Assembly: GCF_000426345.1 (NCBI RefSeq)
Contig: NZ_AUFE01000029.1
Location: forward strand, 17,139 to 81,138
Source: Cupriavidus phytohabitans
GTDB taxonomy: Bacteria > Pseudomonadota > Gammaproteobacteria > Burkholderiales > Burkholderiaceae
Length of the DNA stretch: 64,000 nucleotides
Reading direction: 5' to 3'
The position numbers and the translations under genes are program-made. Positions 27,344 to 37,100 of this stretch are shown here, in pieces (position 1 is the stretch's first letter; the number at the start of each line of letters is the position of its first letter). The notes below the pieces were generated by a model. That model had not been told where the DNA came from and ran no database searches. It worked only from the letters and a program-made list of their open reading frames with translations.

Positions 27344-30334
27344 TCAGCGGCGCAGCAGGCCCACCAGTTCGTCGATATCCGGCAATGGCGCACCGGTTCC
27401 CGCGGCACGTTCGTCATCCGCCTCCAGCAAGCCGTCGGCCAGCGCGCGCTTGTCGCGGTGCAGGTCGACGATGCGCTCCTCGATGGTGCCGGCGCTGATC
27501 AGCCGGTACACCGTCACCGGGCGCTGCTGGCCGATACGGTGCGCGCGGCCCATGGCCTGGTCCTCGGCGGCAGGGTTCCACCACGGGTCGGCGATGATCA
27601 CGTAGTCCGCAGCGGTCAGGTTCAGGCCGAAGCCGCCGGCCTTCAGGCTGATCAGGAAGACATCGCCCTCGCCCGCCTGGAAGGCGGCCACGCGGCGCGT
27701 GCGCTCTGCCGCCGGCGTGGCGCCGTCCAGGTACTGCAGCGCCAGCCCGGCGCGCTCCAGGCCCTGGCGCAGCAGCTGCAGGAAATCGACGAACTGGCTG
27801 AACACCAGCGTCTTGTGGCCACTGGCGGCCAGTTCGCCGGCCAGTGCCACAAAGGCGCGCAGCTTGGCGCCCTCTTCCAGCTGGCTGGCGATTTCCGGCG
27901 TGGCCAGGCGCGGGTCGCACGCGGCGCGGCGCAGGCGCATGATCTGCGCCAGCACATGGATGCGCGCCTGTGACTGCTGCTGCGCCTGCGCGAGGGCGCG
28001 CGCCTTTGCCCCCGCCGGCGCGCCTTGCGTGGCCTTGCGCGCGGCCTCCACCCGCGCCAGCGCGGCTTCGGCCTGGGTCTGCGCTTGCCGGCGCAGCGCT
28101 TCGTAGTGCGCGGCTTCCACCGCTTCGGGCTCGACCCGTATCACCAGCTCCGTGCGCGGCGGCAGTTCGTCGAGCACCTGGGCCTTGGTCCGGCGCAGCA
28201 CGAAGGGCGCGATCATGCGGCGCAGGCGCTGGCGGGCCTCGCGCACGCCGCCGCGCTCGATCGGGTTGGCGAAATGTTCGTTGAAGCGCGCCAGCGAGCC
28301 CAGCAAACCCGGGTTGCAGAAGCGCATCACCGACCACAGCTCGGCCAGCCGGTTTTCCACCGGGGTGCCACTCAGTGCCATGCGGAAATCGGCGCGCAGG
28401 TCGAACATCGCCTGCGCGCGCCGCGTGATGGCATTCTTGAACGCCTGCGCCTCGTCGGCGACCACGGTGTGCCAGCCGCGCGCGCAGAAATCCTGGCGCG
28501 CCTGCTGCAGCAGCGTGTACGAGACGATCACCAGGTCTTGCGGCCCGGCCTGCTCCAGCAGCGTGTCGCGCACAGTGTCTGCCCCCTCGGCATAGACGTG
28601 GACATTGAGCGTGGGCGCGAAGCGGCGCGCCTCGGCGGCCCAGTTGCCGCACACCGAGGTGGGTGCGATTACCAGGGCGGCGCCGCCGGCCGCGCGCGCC
28701 ACCAGCACCGCCAGTGACTGCACGGTCTTGCCCAGGCCCATGTCGTCGGCCAGGCAGGCGCCCAGCCCCGAGGCGGCCAGCGTCATGGCCCAGCGGTAGC
28801 CGGCTTCCTGGTACGGGCGCAGTTCCGCCGCCAGCGTGGCGGGCACGGTGATCTGCGTGTCGCGCGCCGCGCGCAGGCGGGCGATGCGCTGGCGGAAATG
28901 CGCGTCGGGATCGACGCCCGCGCCGGCGAGCACGTCGTCCAGCCACGGCGTGGCCATCTGCGGCACGCGGATGCCGTCGGGGATGCGCTCGGCCACCGCG
29001 GCCAGGTCGCGCAGCTGGCCGCGCAGTGCCCGCGTCAGCGCCACGTAGACGCCCTGCCCCATCGGCACGAAGCGGCCGGCGTGGCTGCCGGTCCAGTCGA
29101 TCAGCTTGCCCAGCTCCAGCACCAGCCCTTCGGCCACGCGCAACTCGCCGGCCAGCCGGTACCAGGCGCCGCGGCTTTCGATATGGACGCCGAGCTGCGG
29201 CAGGTCGGCGGCGACGATGCGGATTTCCTTGCCGCGTGGCCATTCCACGGCCTGCACCGCGGGCAGGCCAGGCAGCGCTTCCAGCACGGCCAGCGCGTCC
29301 TCCGGGTCGTCCAGTGTCCACGTATATTCGCCGCCCGGCGGCGACTGCGTGACCAGCACCGGCAGCGCGGCGAAGACCTCGGCCACGCTGGCCAGTTCGG
29401 CATCGAGATCGCGCTGCGTGACCAGCGTCTCGCCCCGTACCGCGGCCATCAGGCGTTCCCTGCCCGCGCCCGGCGCGAGCCTCGGCCCGAGCTGGCCCAG
29501 CGGCGTGACCACCAGCCGCATCGTGATGCCGCGCCCGGCCACGCCGCCGATGGGCGCGACCTCGGCCCGCAGCCTCGCTTCGGCTTCGACAGGGCGCGTG
29601 CCGGCGGCCTGGTCGGCATGGACCTGGAAGTGGCCGGCCAGCGCCCGCAGGGTGCGGTCGAGCTGGGCCTGGCCGTCCTCCGGAATCGCCAGCCCGTCGC
29701 CGATCAGCCGCGCGGCGTCGAACTGCGCCGGGGTGAAGCGAAGCACCTTGAGCCGGTGCGGCCCGTCGCGCAGCACCGTGACCTGGCGCAGCGCCTCGGC
29801 CTCCTGGCGCGCCGCGGCGGGCAGCAAGGCCTCCATCGCCGGCGCCTCGCGCAATGGCGGGTACAGGCGCAGCACGAAGCGGCCGGCGCTGTGCACGGCC
29901 TCCAGCGCGGGCGCGTCCTCGACCACCTCCAGTGTCTGCGACGTCGCGTGGGCGAGCACCACGCCCGGATGGCCGACCAGCGCCATGGCGGCCGCCGCGC
30001 GATCCAGCACATAGCGCCGGTTGTGCGAGGCGTCGCGCCGGATCGCGCGCGCGATGCGTGCGTCCCACGGCTCGAGCCGGTCATCCTCGGCCACGCGCGC
30101 CAGCGCTACGGGCTTCGGCTTGCCCCAGCCGCGCGCGCCGCGCACCTGCTCGAGCGGCTCGATGGTGGCCACCGCGCCGTCCGGTTCCAGCGTCAGCGCC
30201 CACAGCAGGCGGCGGCCGCCCTCGCTGGCAGCGGCGGGTTCGGCGCTGGCGAGCGCGCGCAGCGCTTCCAGCGCCTGCTCCCAGCCAGGCTGGCCGGGTT
30301 CGGCATGCGGGTCGGAATGTGTGGTCAAAGGCAC
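27344..30334 (-). CDS. SNF2/Rad54-family DEAD/DEAH helicase-like ATPase
   Basis: This 996-residue protein starts at a GTG with a weak ribosome site, so the start is uncertain. The C-terminal half is a complete SNF2 ATPase: DDMGLGKTVQS (Walker A) near residue 530, DEAQ near 620, SGTPVENRLAELWS near 650, and helicase C motifs DPWWNPAAEDQAMGRAHRIGQQ near 930. The N-terminal 500 residues are an accessory region without a domain I recognise. Bacterial members translocate on DNA and may aid transcription recycling or repair. It stands alone, divergent from ilvE. Confidence 0.87.
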   Translation of the reverse strand: MPLTTHSDPHAEPGQPGWEQALEALRALASAEPAAASEGGRRLLWALTLEPDGAVATIEPLEQVRGARGWGKPKPVALARVAEDDRLEPWDARIARAIRRDASHNRRYVLDRAAAAMALVGHPGVVLAHATSQTLEVVEDAPALEAVHSAGRFVLRLYPPLREAPAMEALLPAAARQEAEALRQVTVLRDGPHRLKVLRFTPAQFDAARLIGDGLAIPEDGQAQLDRTLRALAGHFQVHADQAAGTRPVEAEARLRAEVAPIGGVAGRGITMRLVVTPLGQLGPRLAPGAGRERLMAAVRGETLVTQRDLDAELASVAEVFAALPVLVTQSPPGGEYTWTLDDPEDALAVLEALPGLPAVQAVEWPRGKEIRIVAADLPQLGVHIESRGAWYRLAGELRVAEGLVLELGKLIDWTGSHAGRFVPMGQGVYVALTRALRGQLRDLAAVAERIPDGIRVPQMATPWLDDVLAGAGVDPDAHFRQRIARLRAARDTQITVPATLAAELRPYQEAGYRWAMTLAASGLGACLADDMGLGKTVQSLAVLVARAAGGAALVIAPTSVCGNWAAEARRFAPTLNVHVYAEGADTVRDTLLEQAGPQDLVIVSYTLLQQARQDFCARGWHTVVADEAQAFKNAITRRAQAMFDLRADFRMALSGTPVENRLAELWSVMRFCNPGLLGSLARFNEHFANPIERGGVREARQRLRRMIAPFVLRRTKAQVLDELPPRTELVIRVEPEAVEAAHYEALRRQAQTQAEAALARVEAARKATQGAPAGAKARALAQAQQQSQARIHVLAQIMRLRRAACDPRLATPEIASQLEEGAKLRAFVALAGELAASGHKTLVFSQFVDFLQLLRQGLERAGLALQYLDGATPAAERTRRVAAFQAGEGDVFLISLKAGGFGLNLTAADYVIIADPWWNPAAEDQAMGRAHRIGQQRPVTVYRLISAGTIEERIVDLHRDKRALADGLLEADDERAAGTGAPLPDIDELVGLLRR

Positions 30335-30469
30335 GAGGGAACGGACTGGCGTCGGGACGGGCGCGGACGATGCGACCCGCGAGCCGGCAAACGCACGGAA
30401 ATGAGGATTCTAGTCCGCCGCTGCCCCTTTTTTCTCCCGCATTCCCCCGCCCTCCCCCCGCCGCTCGCG

Positions 30470-30498
30470 TTGGCACCCATGCCCCCCGGGCTTACAAT
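30470..30498 (+). promoter_or_regulatory. Sigma-70 promoter of ilvE
   Basis: TTGGCA (30470-30475), 17-bp spacer and TACAAT (30493-30498) lie 38 bp before the ilvE ATG. The match and spacing are near consensus. Confidence 0.7.
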
Positions 30499-30536
30499 GT
30501 CGTTTTTGCTACTTTCACGGCGCTGGGAGAATAGAC

Positions 30537-31457
30537 ATGTCGATGGCGGATCGCGACGGCAAGATCTGGATGGACGGCAAGCTGATCGAATGGCGCGACG
30601 CCAAGATCCATGTGCTGACGCATACGCTGCACTACGGCATGGGCGTATTCGAGGGCGTGCGCGCCTACAAGACGCCCGAAGGCACCGCCATCTTCCGGCT
30701 GAAAGAGCACACCCGCCGCCTGTTCAACTCCGCCAAGATCTTCCAGATGGCCATGCCGTTCGACGAGGCCACCCTGGAAGCCGCCCAGCGCGAAGTGGTA
30801 CGCGCCAACAACCTGGAATCCTGCTACATCCGCCCGCTGGTGTGGATCGGCTCGGAAAAGCTGGGCGTGTCGGCCAGGGGCAACACCATCCACGTTGCGA
30901 TCGCGGCGTGGCCGTGGGGTGCCTACCTGGGCGAGGAAGGCATGGAGCGCGGCATCCGCGTGAAGACTTCGTCGTTCACCCGCCACCACGTCAACGTGTC
31001 GCTGGTGCGCGCCAAGGCCAGCGGCTACTACATCAACTCGATCCTCGCCAACCAGGAAGCGACCGGCCTGGGCTACGACGAAGCGCTGCTGCTCGACACC
31101 GAAGGCTACGTCAGCGAAGGCTCGGGCGAGAACGTCTTCATCGTGCGCAACGGCGTGATCTACACCCCGGACCTGGCCTCGTGCCTGGACGGCATCACGC
31201 GCGACGCCACGCTGACCATCGCGCGCGACCTGGGCATCGAGGTGCGCGAGAAGCGCATCACCCGTGACGAGATGTACTGCGCCGACGAAGCCTTCTTCAC
31301 CGGCACCGCCGCCGAAGTCACGCCGATCCGCGAGCTGGATGACCGCATCATCGGCGAAGGCCGCCGCGGCCCGGTGACCAAGCAGATCCAGGACGCGTTC
31401 TTTGCCGCCGTGGGCGGCACCGACGAAAAGTACAAGAAGTGGCTGACGCTGGTCTGA
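30537..31457 (+). CDS. ilvE: Branched-chain amino-acid aminotransferase
   Basis: This PLP enzyme of fold type IV does the last transamination to Leu, Ile and Val. The 306-residue protein has HTLHYGMGVFEGVRAY near residue 31, the PLP lysine in RAKASGYYINS near residue 160, and EGSGENVFIV near residue 195. The ATG at 30537 follows GGGAGA. A good promoter lies just upstream. The zinc-finger gene starts 95 bp after the stop, beyond a terminator-like hairpin. Confidence 0.95.
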   Translation: MSMADRDGKIWMDGKLIEWRDAKIHVLTHTLHYGMGVFEGVRAYKTPEGTAIFRLKEHTRRLFNSAKIFQMAMPFDEATLEAAQREVVRANNLESCYIRPLVWIGSEKLGVSARGNTIHVAIAAWPWGAYLGEEGMERGIRVKTSSFTRHHVNVSLVRAKASGYYINSILANQEATGLGYDEALLLDTEGYVSEGSGENVFIVRNGVIYTPDLASCLDGITRDATLTIARDLGIEVREKRITRDEMYCADEAFFTGTAAEVTPIRELDDRIIGEGRRGPVTKQIQDAFFAAVGGTDEKYKKWLTLV

Positions 31458-31477
31458 GCACCGGCCGCCAGCCCTCG

Positions 31478-31520
31478 TGCCCCGCACCCGCCGCCGTGCG
31501 CGCGGGGCATGCCTTGTTTT
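31478..31520 (+). terminator. Terminator-like hairpin after ilvE
   Basis: Stem TGCCCCGC/GCGGGGCA with a 16-nt loop, followed by TGCCTTGTTTTG. It may be leaky, since the next gene reads the same way. Confidence 0.5.
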
Positions 31521-31552
31521 GACGAACAACAAGCCTCAATCCCCGCAACACC

Positions 31553-31747
31553 ATGACGCAAACCGCCACCATCATCGAAATCGGCGCCGAAGACATTCCG
31601 CTGCACTGCCCGACCGCCAACACCCCGGCCTGGAACTACCACCCGCGCGTGTTCCTGGACGTGGCCGACACCGGCGAAGCCAAGTGCCCGTACTGCGGTA
31701 CCGTCTACAAGCTCAAGCCGGGCACCGTGCTGAAGGGCCACCACTGA
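31553..31747 (+). CDS. Small zinc-finger protein (CHCC type)
   Basis: This 64-residue protein has a CHCC zinc-binding pattern: Cys in LHCPT, His in YHPRVFLD, then CPYCGTVYKL. It matches the zf-CHCC domain found in bacterial relatives of mitochondrial NDUFS6. Its role in bacteria is not settled. It commonly sits between ilvE and waaF in related genomes. Confidence 0.88.
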   Translation: MTQTATIIEIGAEDIPLHCPTANTPAWNYHPRVFLDVADTGEAKCPYCGTVYKLKPGTVLKGHH

Positions 31748-31883
31748 CCCGAGCCGCCGGTTTTCGCACGACCCAGACGCTCCGGGCCGCCAGCAGGCGC
31801 CCCGGGGCGTTGCTGTTGCCGGCGATTGCGCCGGCGCCCATGTCTGCGATCGTGCCGGCGAACCGGCTTCCCGCGCCCCGCCC

Positions 31884-32906
31884 ATGAAGAAAGCCCTCGT
31901 CATCGCCCCCAACTGGATCGGCGACGCCCTGATGGCGCAGCCGCTGTTCGCGCTGCTCAAGGCGCGCCATCCGCGCCTGGTCATCGACGCGCTCGCGCCC
32001 AAGTGGGTGGCGCCCGTGCTCGCGCGCATGCCCGAGATCGGCCGCGTATTCCCGTCCGACCTGGCGCACGGCAAGCTGCAGCTGTCGGCGCGGCTGATGT
32101 TCGCGCAGCAGCTCAAGAACGAAGGCTACGACCTCGCCTACGTGCTGCCGAATTCGCTCAAGTCGGCGCTGATCCCGTGGCTGGCAGGCATTCCGCTGCG
32201 CATCGGCTACCGTGGCGAAGCGCGCTTCGGCATGCTCAACGTGCGCCATGCCAACCCGCCGCGCGACCACCGTCCGCCGATGGTCGAGCACTATGCCCGC
32301 CTCGCGCTCAAGCCCGGCGCGCGCCTGCCCGAGAACATCCCCGAGCCGCGCCTGCGCGTCGACCCGGCGCGCATGGCGGCGACCGCGGAGCGCTTCGGCA
32401 TCGCCCCGCACACGCGCGTGATCGCGTTCTGCCCGGGCGCCGAATACGGCCCCGCCAAGCGCTGGCCTGCCGGCCACTTCGCCAGGCTGGCGCAGATGCT
32501 GCGGCGCTCCTACCCGTACGCGCAGATGATCACGCTGGGCTCGGCCAAGGACGCCGAGATCGCCGCCGAGATCGTCAAGGACGCGCCGTTCGTGCGCAAC
32601 CTGTGCGGGCAGACTTCGCTCGATGACGCCGTCGACCTGCTGGCGCTGTCCGAGGCCGCGGTCTGCAACGATTCCGGCCTGATGCACGTGACCGCGGCAC
32701 TGAACCGCCCGCAGGTGGCGGTCTATGGATCGAGCGATCCGCGCCACACGCCGCCGCTGTCACAGGCTGCGAGTATCATGTGGCTGCAGCTGGAGTGCAG
32801 CCCGTGCTTCAAGCGCGAGTGCCCGCTGGGCCACCTGCGTTGCCTGAAAGAGATCGAACCCGAAATGGTCTTCGTTGAGCTGCGCAAGCTGCTGCACCGG
32901 CCCTGA
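31884..32906 (+). CDS. waaF: ADP-heptose:LPS heptosyltransferase II
   Basis: This glycosyltransferase family 9 enzyme adds the second heptose of the LPS inner core at the cytoplasmic face. The 340-residue protein begins ALVIAPNWIGDALMAQPLF, and carries CPGAEYGPAKRWP near residue 188 and NDSGLMHVTAALN near residue 263, the ADP-heptose site. The tail has CSPCFKRECPLGHLRC. The 136-bp gap before it has only short GC-rich inverted repeats. Confidence 0.94.
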   Translation: MKKALVIAPNWIGDALMAQPLFALLKARHPRLVIDALAPKWVAPVLARMPEIGRVFPSDLAHGKLQLSARLMFAQQLKNEGYDLAYVLPNSLKSALIPWLAGIPLRIGYRGEARFGMLNVRHANPPRDHRPPMVEHYARLALKPGARLPENIPEPRLRVDPARMAATAERFGIAPHTRVIAFCPGAEYGPAKRWPAGHFARLAQMLRRSYPYAQMITLGSAKDAEIAAEIVKDAPFVRNLCGQTSLDDAVDLLALSEAAVCNDSGLMHVTAALNRPQVAVYGSSDPRHTPPLSQAASIMWLQLECSPCFKRECPLGHLRCLKEIEPEMVFVELRKLLHRP

Positions 32907-32924
32907 TACCCTGACACTGCCACC

Positions 32925-33365
32925 ATGCCTCGTTTTGCCCGCCTGTTCGATTCTGCCGAAGACATCGTCGAAGCCTTCCGCGAGGCGCTCAAGCTGCGCG
33001 ATGCCGAAGCCGCGCTGCGCCTGTGGCTGGACGAGGATTCGATCACCTGCGTGCTGCCCGACGGCCAGCGCATGATTGGCCACGAACAACTGCGCCAGGC
33101 GTTCTCGCAGCTGCTGGAAGAGCAGCCGGTGCTGGTCGACGCGATCGAAACCAGCAGCCACGCATCGATGGCCGTGTCGATTTTCGACGTCACCGAGGCG
33201 CTGCGCTTTGGCAGCGACCGGGTCGAAGCCGACCTGTACGTGCACACCACCTATGTGCTGATGCAGAACCACGAAGGCTGGCGCCTGGCCCATATCCACT
33301 GCAGCCCGGCCAACGCCGTGCAGGTAGCCGCGGTGGCCGCGGCGCCCGGCCAGGCGTTGCACTGA
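32925..33365 (+). CDS. NTF2/SnoaL-like protein
   Basis: This 146-residue protein has a predicted cone-shaped alpha+beta fold of the NTF2/SnoaL (DUF4440-like) type. It starts with an amphipathic helix (DIVEAFREALKLRDAEAALRLW), then the typical strand pattern ending WRLAHIHCSP. It lies 18 bp after waaF, so cotranscription is likely. The ligand or catalytic role is unknown. Confidence 0.75.
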   Translation: MPRFARLFDSAEDIVEAFREALKLRDAEAALRLWLDEDSITCVLPDGQRMIGHEQLRQAFSQLLEEQPVLVDAIETSSHASMAVSIFDVTEALRFGSDRVEADLYVHTTYVLMQNHEGWRLAHIHCSPANAVQVAAVAAAPGQALH

Positions 33366-33454
33366 GCCTGCCGGGCCGCGCGGCCCGGCTGCAACCGGGC
33401 AGGGCTGCGAGAAGGCAAGAACGCAAGACCGCTAGACCGCATTACCGAGCTGGC

Positions 33455-34549
33455 ATGACGCAGCGCCCCGACCTCCTGACGCATCGTTTGCCTGTTGCCG
33501 CCACGCCGCCCGAGCATGGCCACGGCTACGGCGACGGCATCGCCATGCCCTGGTGGCTGCGCGGCGGCCATGCCCAGACCATCATCCCCGCGCGCTTTTC
33601 GCGCCGCCCGCCGCGCGTTGCCTATCGGCGCGAGCGCTGGGACACGCCTGACGGCGACTTCATCGACCTCGACTGGACCACCCACCCGCTGCGGCCGGAC
33701 ACGCCGCTGGTGGTGATGTTCCATGGGCTGGAGGGCGATTCAAACAGCCACTATGCGCAGGCGCTGATGCACGCGCTGGGCACGCGCGGCTGGCAGGGCG
33801 TGATCCCGCATTTCCGTGGCTGCTCCGGCGAGCTCAACCTGGCCCCGCGTTTTTACCACTCGGGCGATTCGGCCGAGCTGCGCTGGGTGCTGGAGCGCGT
33901 GCACCGCCAGCACTGCGCCCATGGCCGCAAGCTGCTGGTGGTCGGCATCTCGCTGGGCGGCAACGCGCTGCTGCGCCTGCTCGGCGAAGACGGCAACAGT
34001 GCCGGCCATGTGCACGCCGCCGCCGCGATCTCGGCGCCGCTGGATCTGGCCGCGGGCGGCGCGGCGCTGTCGGCCGGCTTCAACATGCTCTATACGCGCA
34101 TGTTCCTGCAGACCCTCAAGCGCAAGTCGCTGGCCAAGCTGCAGCAGTTCCCCGGCCTGTTCGACCGCGAGGCGATGCTGGCCAGCCGCGACCTGTACGC
34201 GTTCGACAACGTGGTCACGGCGCCGCTGCACGGCTATGCCGATACCGACGACTACTGGCGCCGCGCCGCCAGCAAGCCGGTGCTCGGCGCGATCGCCGTG
34301 CCCACGCTGGTGCTCAATGCGCGCAACGATCCTTTCCTGCCCGGGCGGCACCTGCCCGGCCCGGCCGACGTCAGCCCGCAGGTCTGGCTGGAACAGCCGG
34401 AGCATGGCGGCCATGTCGGCTTCATGACCCCGGATGAAGGCTGGCGGCGCCATCTGTGGCTGCCCGACAGCCAGTGGGGCGTAGCCTTCGGCGGCCACAT
34501 CGAATGGCTGCCGGCGCGGATCCTGCGCTTTTTCGACAGCATGATGTAA
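33455..34549 (+). CDS. YheT-family alpha/beta hydrolase
   Basis: This 364-residue hydrolase starts at MTQRPDLLTHRLP; the frame is open further upstream but overlaps the NTF2-like gene. PWWLRGGHAQTIIPARF, typical of YheT/ABHD proteins, is near residue 29, MFHGLEGDSNSHY near 87, and the nucleophile elbow GISLGGNALLR near 165. The catalytic Asp (NARNDPFLP) and His (EHGGHVGF) follow near residues 288 and 315. Members are putative esterases. Confidence 0.87.
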   Translation: MTQRPDLLTHRLPVAATPPEHGHGYGDGIAMPWWLRGGHAQTIIPARFSRRPPRVAYRRERWDTPDGDFIDLDWTTHPLRPDTPLVVMFHGLEGDSNSHYAQALMHALGTRGWQGVIPHFRGCSGELNLAPRFYHSGDSAELRWVLERVHRQHCAHGRKLLVVGISLGGNALLRLLGEDGNSAGHVHAAAAISAPLDLAAGGAALSAGFNMLYTRMFLQTLKRKSLAKLQQFPGLFDREAMLASRDLYAFDNVVTAPLHGYADTDDYWRRAASKPVLGAIAVPTLVLNARNDPFLPGRHLPGPADVSPQVWLEQPEHGGHVGFMTPDEGWRRHLWLPDSQWGVAFGGHIEWLPARILRFFDSMM

Positions 34550-34593
34550 AGCCGCCGGCGGCGCGTGCCGCCTGGGCGGCAGAGGAGAAGGAG

Positions 34594-35160
34594 ATGGACG
34601 ACATCGTCAGGCAAGCCATGGCGCGCTGGCCCAACGTGCCCAACGCCTATGGCTGGCTCGCGCTGGACCGGCGCGGGCAGTGGCGCCTGCGCAATGAATA
34701 CGCCCAGCAGCACGGCTTGTCCGGCGAGCCGGTGCGCAACGAAGCGCTGGTCGCCTTCATCGAACGCAACTACCTGTGCGACGAGCGCGGCGCGTGGTAC
34801 TTCCAGAACGGGCCGCAGAAGGTGTTCGTGGCGCTGGCGTACGCGCCGTGGATCGTGCGGCTGCACCAGCGCGCGTTTTGCACGACCTCGCGGCAGCCCT
34901 TCACGCTGCAGGCCTGCTACGCCGACGACAATGGCAACGTGGTGCTGTCAGGGACGGTCGACGGCGTGGATGGCACGCAGGCAGCGCTGCTGCACGACCA
35001 TGACCTCGAGACCTTCAGCGGCAGCAGCACCTGGCATGGCGAAGCCTGCGGCACCGAACTCGGCCTGTTCCACCACGACGGCCGCGACCTGCCGATCGAG
35101 CCCATCGCGGAAAGCGAGGTGCCGAAGCGCTTCGGCTTTGTGCGCCAGCCGGCGGCCTGA
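34594..35160 (+). CDS. Conserved protein of unknown function
   Basis: This 188-residue protein has a strong ribosome site (GGAGAAGGAG). It is Trp/Tyr-rich in the N-terminal half (WLALDRRGQWRLRNEYAQQHG, WYFQNGPQKVFVAL). It looks like a conserved Burkholderiales family, but I cannot assign it a reliable family name or function. It has no signal peptide or membrane segment. It follows the hydrolase gene by 44 bp and may be in the same operon. Confidence 0.75.
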   Translation: MDDIVRQAMARWPNVPNAYGWLALDRRGQWRLRNEYAQQHGLSGEPVRNEALVAFIERNYLCDERGAWYFQNGPQKVFVALAYAPWIVRLHQRAFCTTSRQPFTLQACYADDNGNVVLSGTVDGVDGTQAALLHDHDLETFSGSSTWHGEACGTELGLFHHDGRDLPIEPIAESEVPKRFGFVRQPAA

Positions 35161-35187
35161 CGCCGACCGGCGCTGACCGGCGCTGCC

Positions 35188-37017
35188 TCAGTTCGGCATG
35201 CCCTTGCTGTCCTGCTTGTCCTCGCGGTACTGGCGTTCCAGCTGGTGCAGGCGGGCGTCGACCTCGGACAGCGTATAGAAGTCACCGTCTCCGGCCTTGC
35301 GGGCGATCTGCAACTGTTCGATCGCGGCCTGGTAGGCGCCGTCCATCGCGTACTTCTCGGCCAGCGCCTGGTGCTGCTGTACCCGCTTGCCCTGGCCGGC
35401 GTACGCGCGCGCCAGCATCTCCCACCAGTCGCTGCGGCTGGTTTCCTGGCGCGTGCGTTCGCGCAGGAAGCGCACCGCTTCGTCATAACGGCCCGAGCCA
35501 ATCAGGGTCTCGGCATAGACGACCGATACCGCATGAGAGAGCGGGAAAGCTTTCATCGACGCCGTGGCCTGTGACAGCGCCTCGGGCACGCGGCCCTGCG
35601 TGCGCGCCAGCTGGATCGCCATCACGTCTAGCATGGGGCTGCCCGAGCTGGCGCCGGGGATGGTGCCGTACAGCCGCCGCGCCTCGGCCAGTTCCTGCTC
35701 GGCGGCGGCGGCACGGCCGAGGCGCTGCTCGGTGAAGGCAAGGCCGTAGTGCAGCGCCGGCGCGCGCAGCGCCGAGGCGCCCGGCAACTGCGCGCGCAGC
35801 GCGTTGCGCAAGGCCTGCAGGTCGCTCGGCGACGATTCCTGGATCACGCGCGCGCGCATCCGTGCGAACTCGTACTCGGGCGTATTGGGCACCTTGCGCG
35901 CATTGGCATGGCTCACGCGGTCCTGCATGTCGGCCAGCCGCTCGGAAGTCAGCGGGTGGGTGCGCACATAGGACGGCACCGAGCTTTCCGAGATGCCGGA
36001 CACGCGCTGCAGCCGCGCGAAGAAATCGGGCATGCCCTGCGGGTCGAAGCCCGCCGCGGTCATGATCTGGAAACCGACGCGGTCGGCCTCGCGCTCCGCG
36101 CCGCGCGAGAACGAGAGCTGGTTCGCAACGGCGGCGCCCTGCCCGCCCATCGCCAGCGCCGCCGCGGCATCGGGGCTGCGCGTGGCGGCGAGGCCGGCCA
36201 GCACCATCGACGCCAGCGCGATCCACATCGACTGGTCTTGCGACGTGATGCCGCGTGCGATATGGCGCTGCATCACGTGGCCGATTTCATGGCCCAGCAC
36301 CGAGGCCAGTTCCGACTCGGTGTCGGACTGCACCAGCAGCCCCGTATGCACGCCGATATAGCCGCCCGGCAGCGCGAAGGCATTGATGCTGCGGTCGCGC
36401 ACCGCGAACAGGTCGAAGCCGGTGGCAAAGGTGCCGGCTCCGGTCGAGCCCGAGATGCTCTGCCGCCGCGCCGCCTGCACCAGCCGGTAGCCGAGCGCGT
36501 TCAGGTAATCCGACAGCAGCGGATCCGGCACGTACAGCGGATCGCGGCGGATATCGCGCATGATGCGGTCGCCCAGGCGCTTTTCCATGTCGGGCGACAG
36601 CGATGCCGTGGATGGGTCGCCCAGGTCAGGCAGCTGCACCCCGCCGCTTTCCACCACCGCGTTATTGGTGCGCAGGCCGAACTCCGACTTCTGCCCGGCC
36701 TTGATGCTGCGGTTCAGGTTGTCGTAGACCTGGTCGCTGGCCTCGCCGGACAACGATGGCACCGGCTGCGGCGCGCGCGTGGACGCCGCCGGCCTGGCCG
36801 GCGCTACAGCGGCCGAGGCCGGGGCTGCGGCCGCTGTTCGCGGCGTCGCCTGCGGCCACGCCGGCGACGCGATGCTCAGCGCCAGCAGCGCCGCCAGCGA
36901 CCGCCGCCATGGCGACCCGGGGCGGCCACGATGTGACGCCGAACCGGCAGGCGTGGCATCCACAGCAGCACAACGGCCGGATGCGGCAGACCTGCGAAGC
37001 GATGGTTGTTTTGGCAT
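35188..37017 (-). CDS. bepA: M48-family periplasmic zinc metalloprotease (BepA/YfgC-like)
   Basis: This 609-residue exported protease/chaperone is likely to handle outer-membrane protein assembly. I start it at MPKQPSLRRSA (37017). A signal-anchor region lies near residues 37-55 and a Pro/Ala-rich linker follows. The zinc site HEIGH is near residue 243, with the third ligand Glu in RGAEREADRVGF near 305. The C-terminal 200 residues are TPR-like helical repeats, as in BepA. It is divergent from moaC across 83 bp. Confidence 0.9.
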   Translation of the reverse strand: MPKQPSLRRSAASGRCAAVDATPAGSASHRGRPGSPWRRSLAALLALSIASPAWPQATPRTAAAAPASAAVAPARPAASTRAPQPVPSLSGEASDQVYDNLNRSIKAGQKSEFGLRTNNAVVESGGVQLPDLGDPSTASLSPDMEKRLGDRIMRDIRRDPLYVPDPLLSDYLNALGYRLVQAARRQSISGSTGAGTFATGFDLFAVRDRSINAFALPGGYIGVHTGLLVQSDTESELASVLGHEIGHVMQRHIARGITSQDQSMWIALASMVLAGLAATRSPDAAAALAMGGQGAAVANQLSFSRGAEREADRVGFQIMTAAGFDPQGMPDFFARLQRVSGISESSVPSYVRTHPLTSERLADMQDRVSHANARKVPNTPEYEFARMRARVIQESSPSDLQALRNALRAQLPGASALRAPALHYGLAFTEQRLGRAAAAEQELAEARRLYGTIPGASSGSPMLDVMAIQLARTQGRVPEALSQATASMKAFPLSHAVSVVYAETLIGSGRYDEAVRFLRERTRQETSRSDWWEMLARAYAGQGKRVQQHQALAEKYAMDGAYQAAIEQLQIARKAGDGDFYTLSEVDARLHQLERQYREDKQDSKGMPN

Positions 37018-37100
37018 GTTGCTATGATAGCGGCCTCCGGTGGCCGTTCCCATCAGACGGCTTCCACCCCAGCCAAAGGCCTCCCGCACAACGCCCAGCC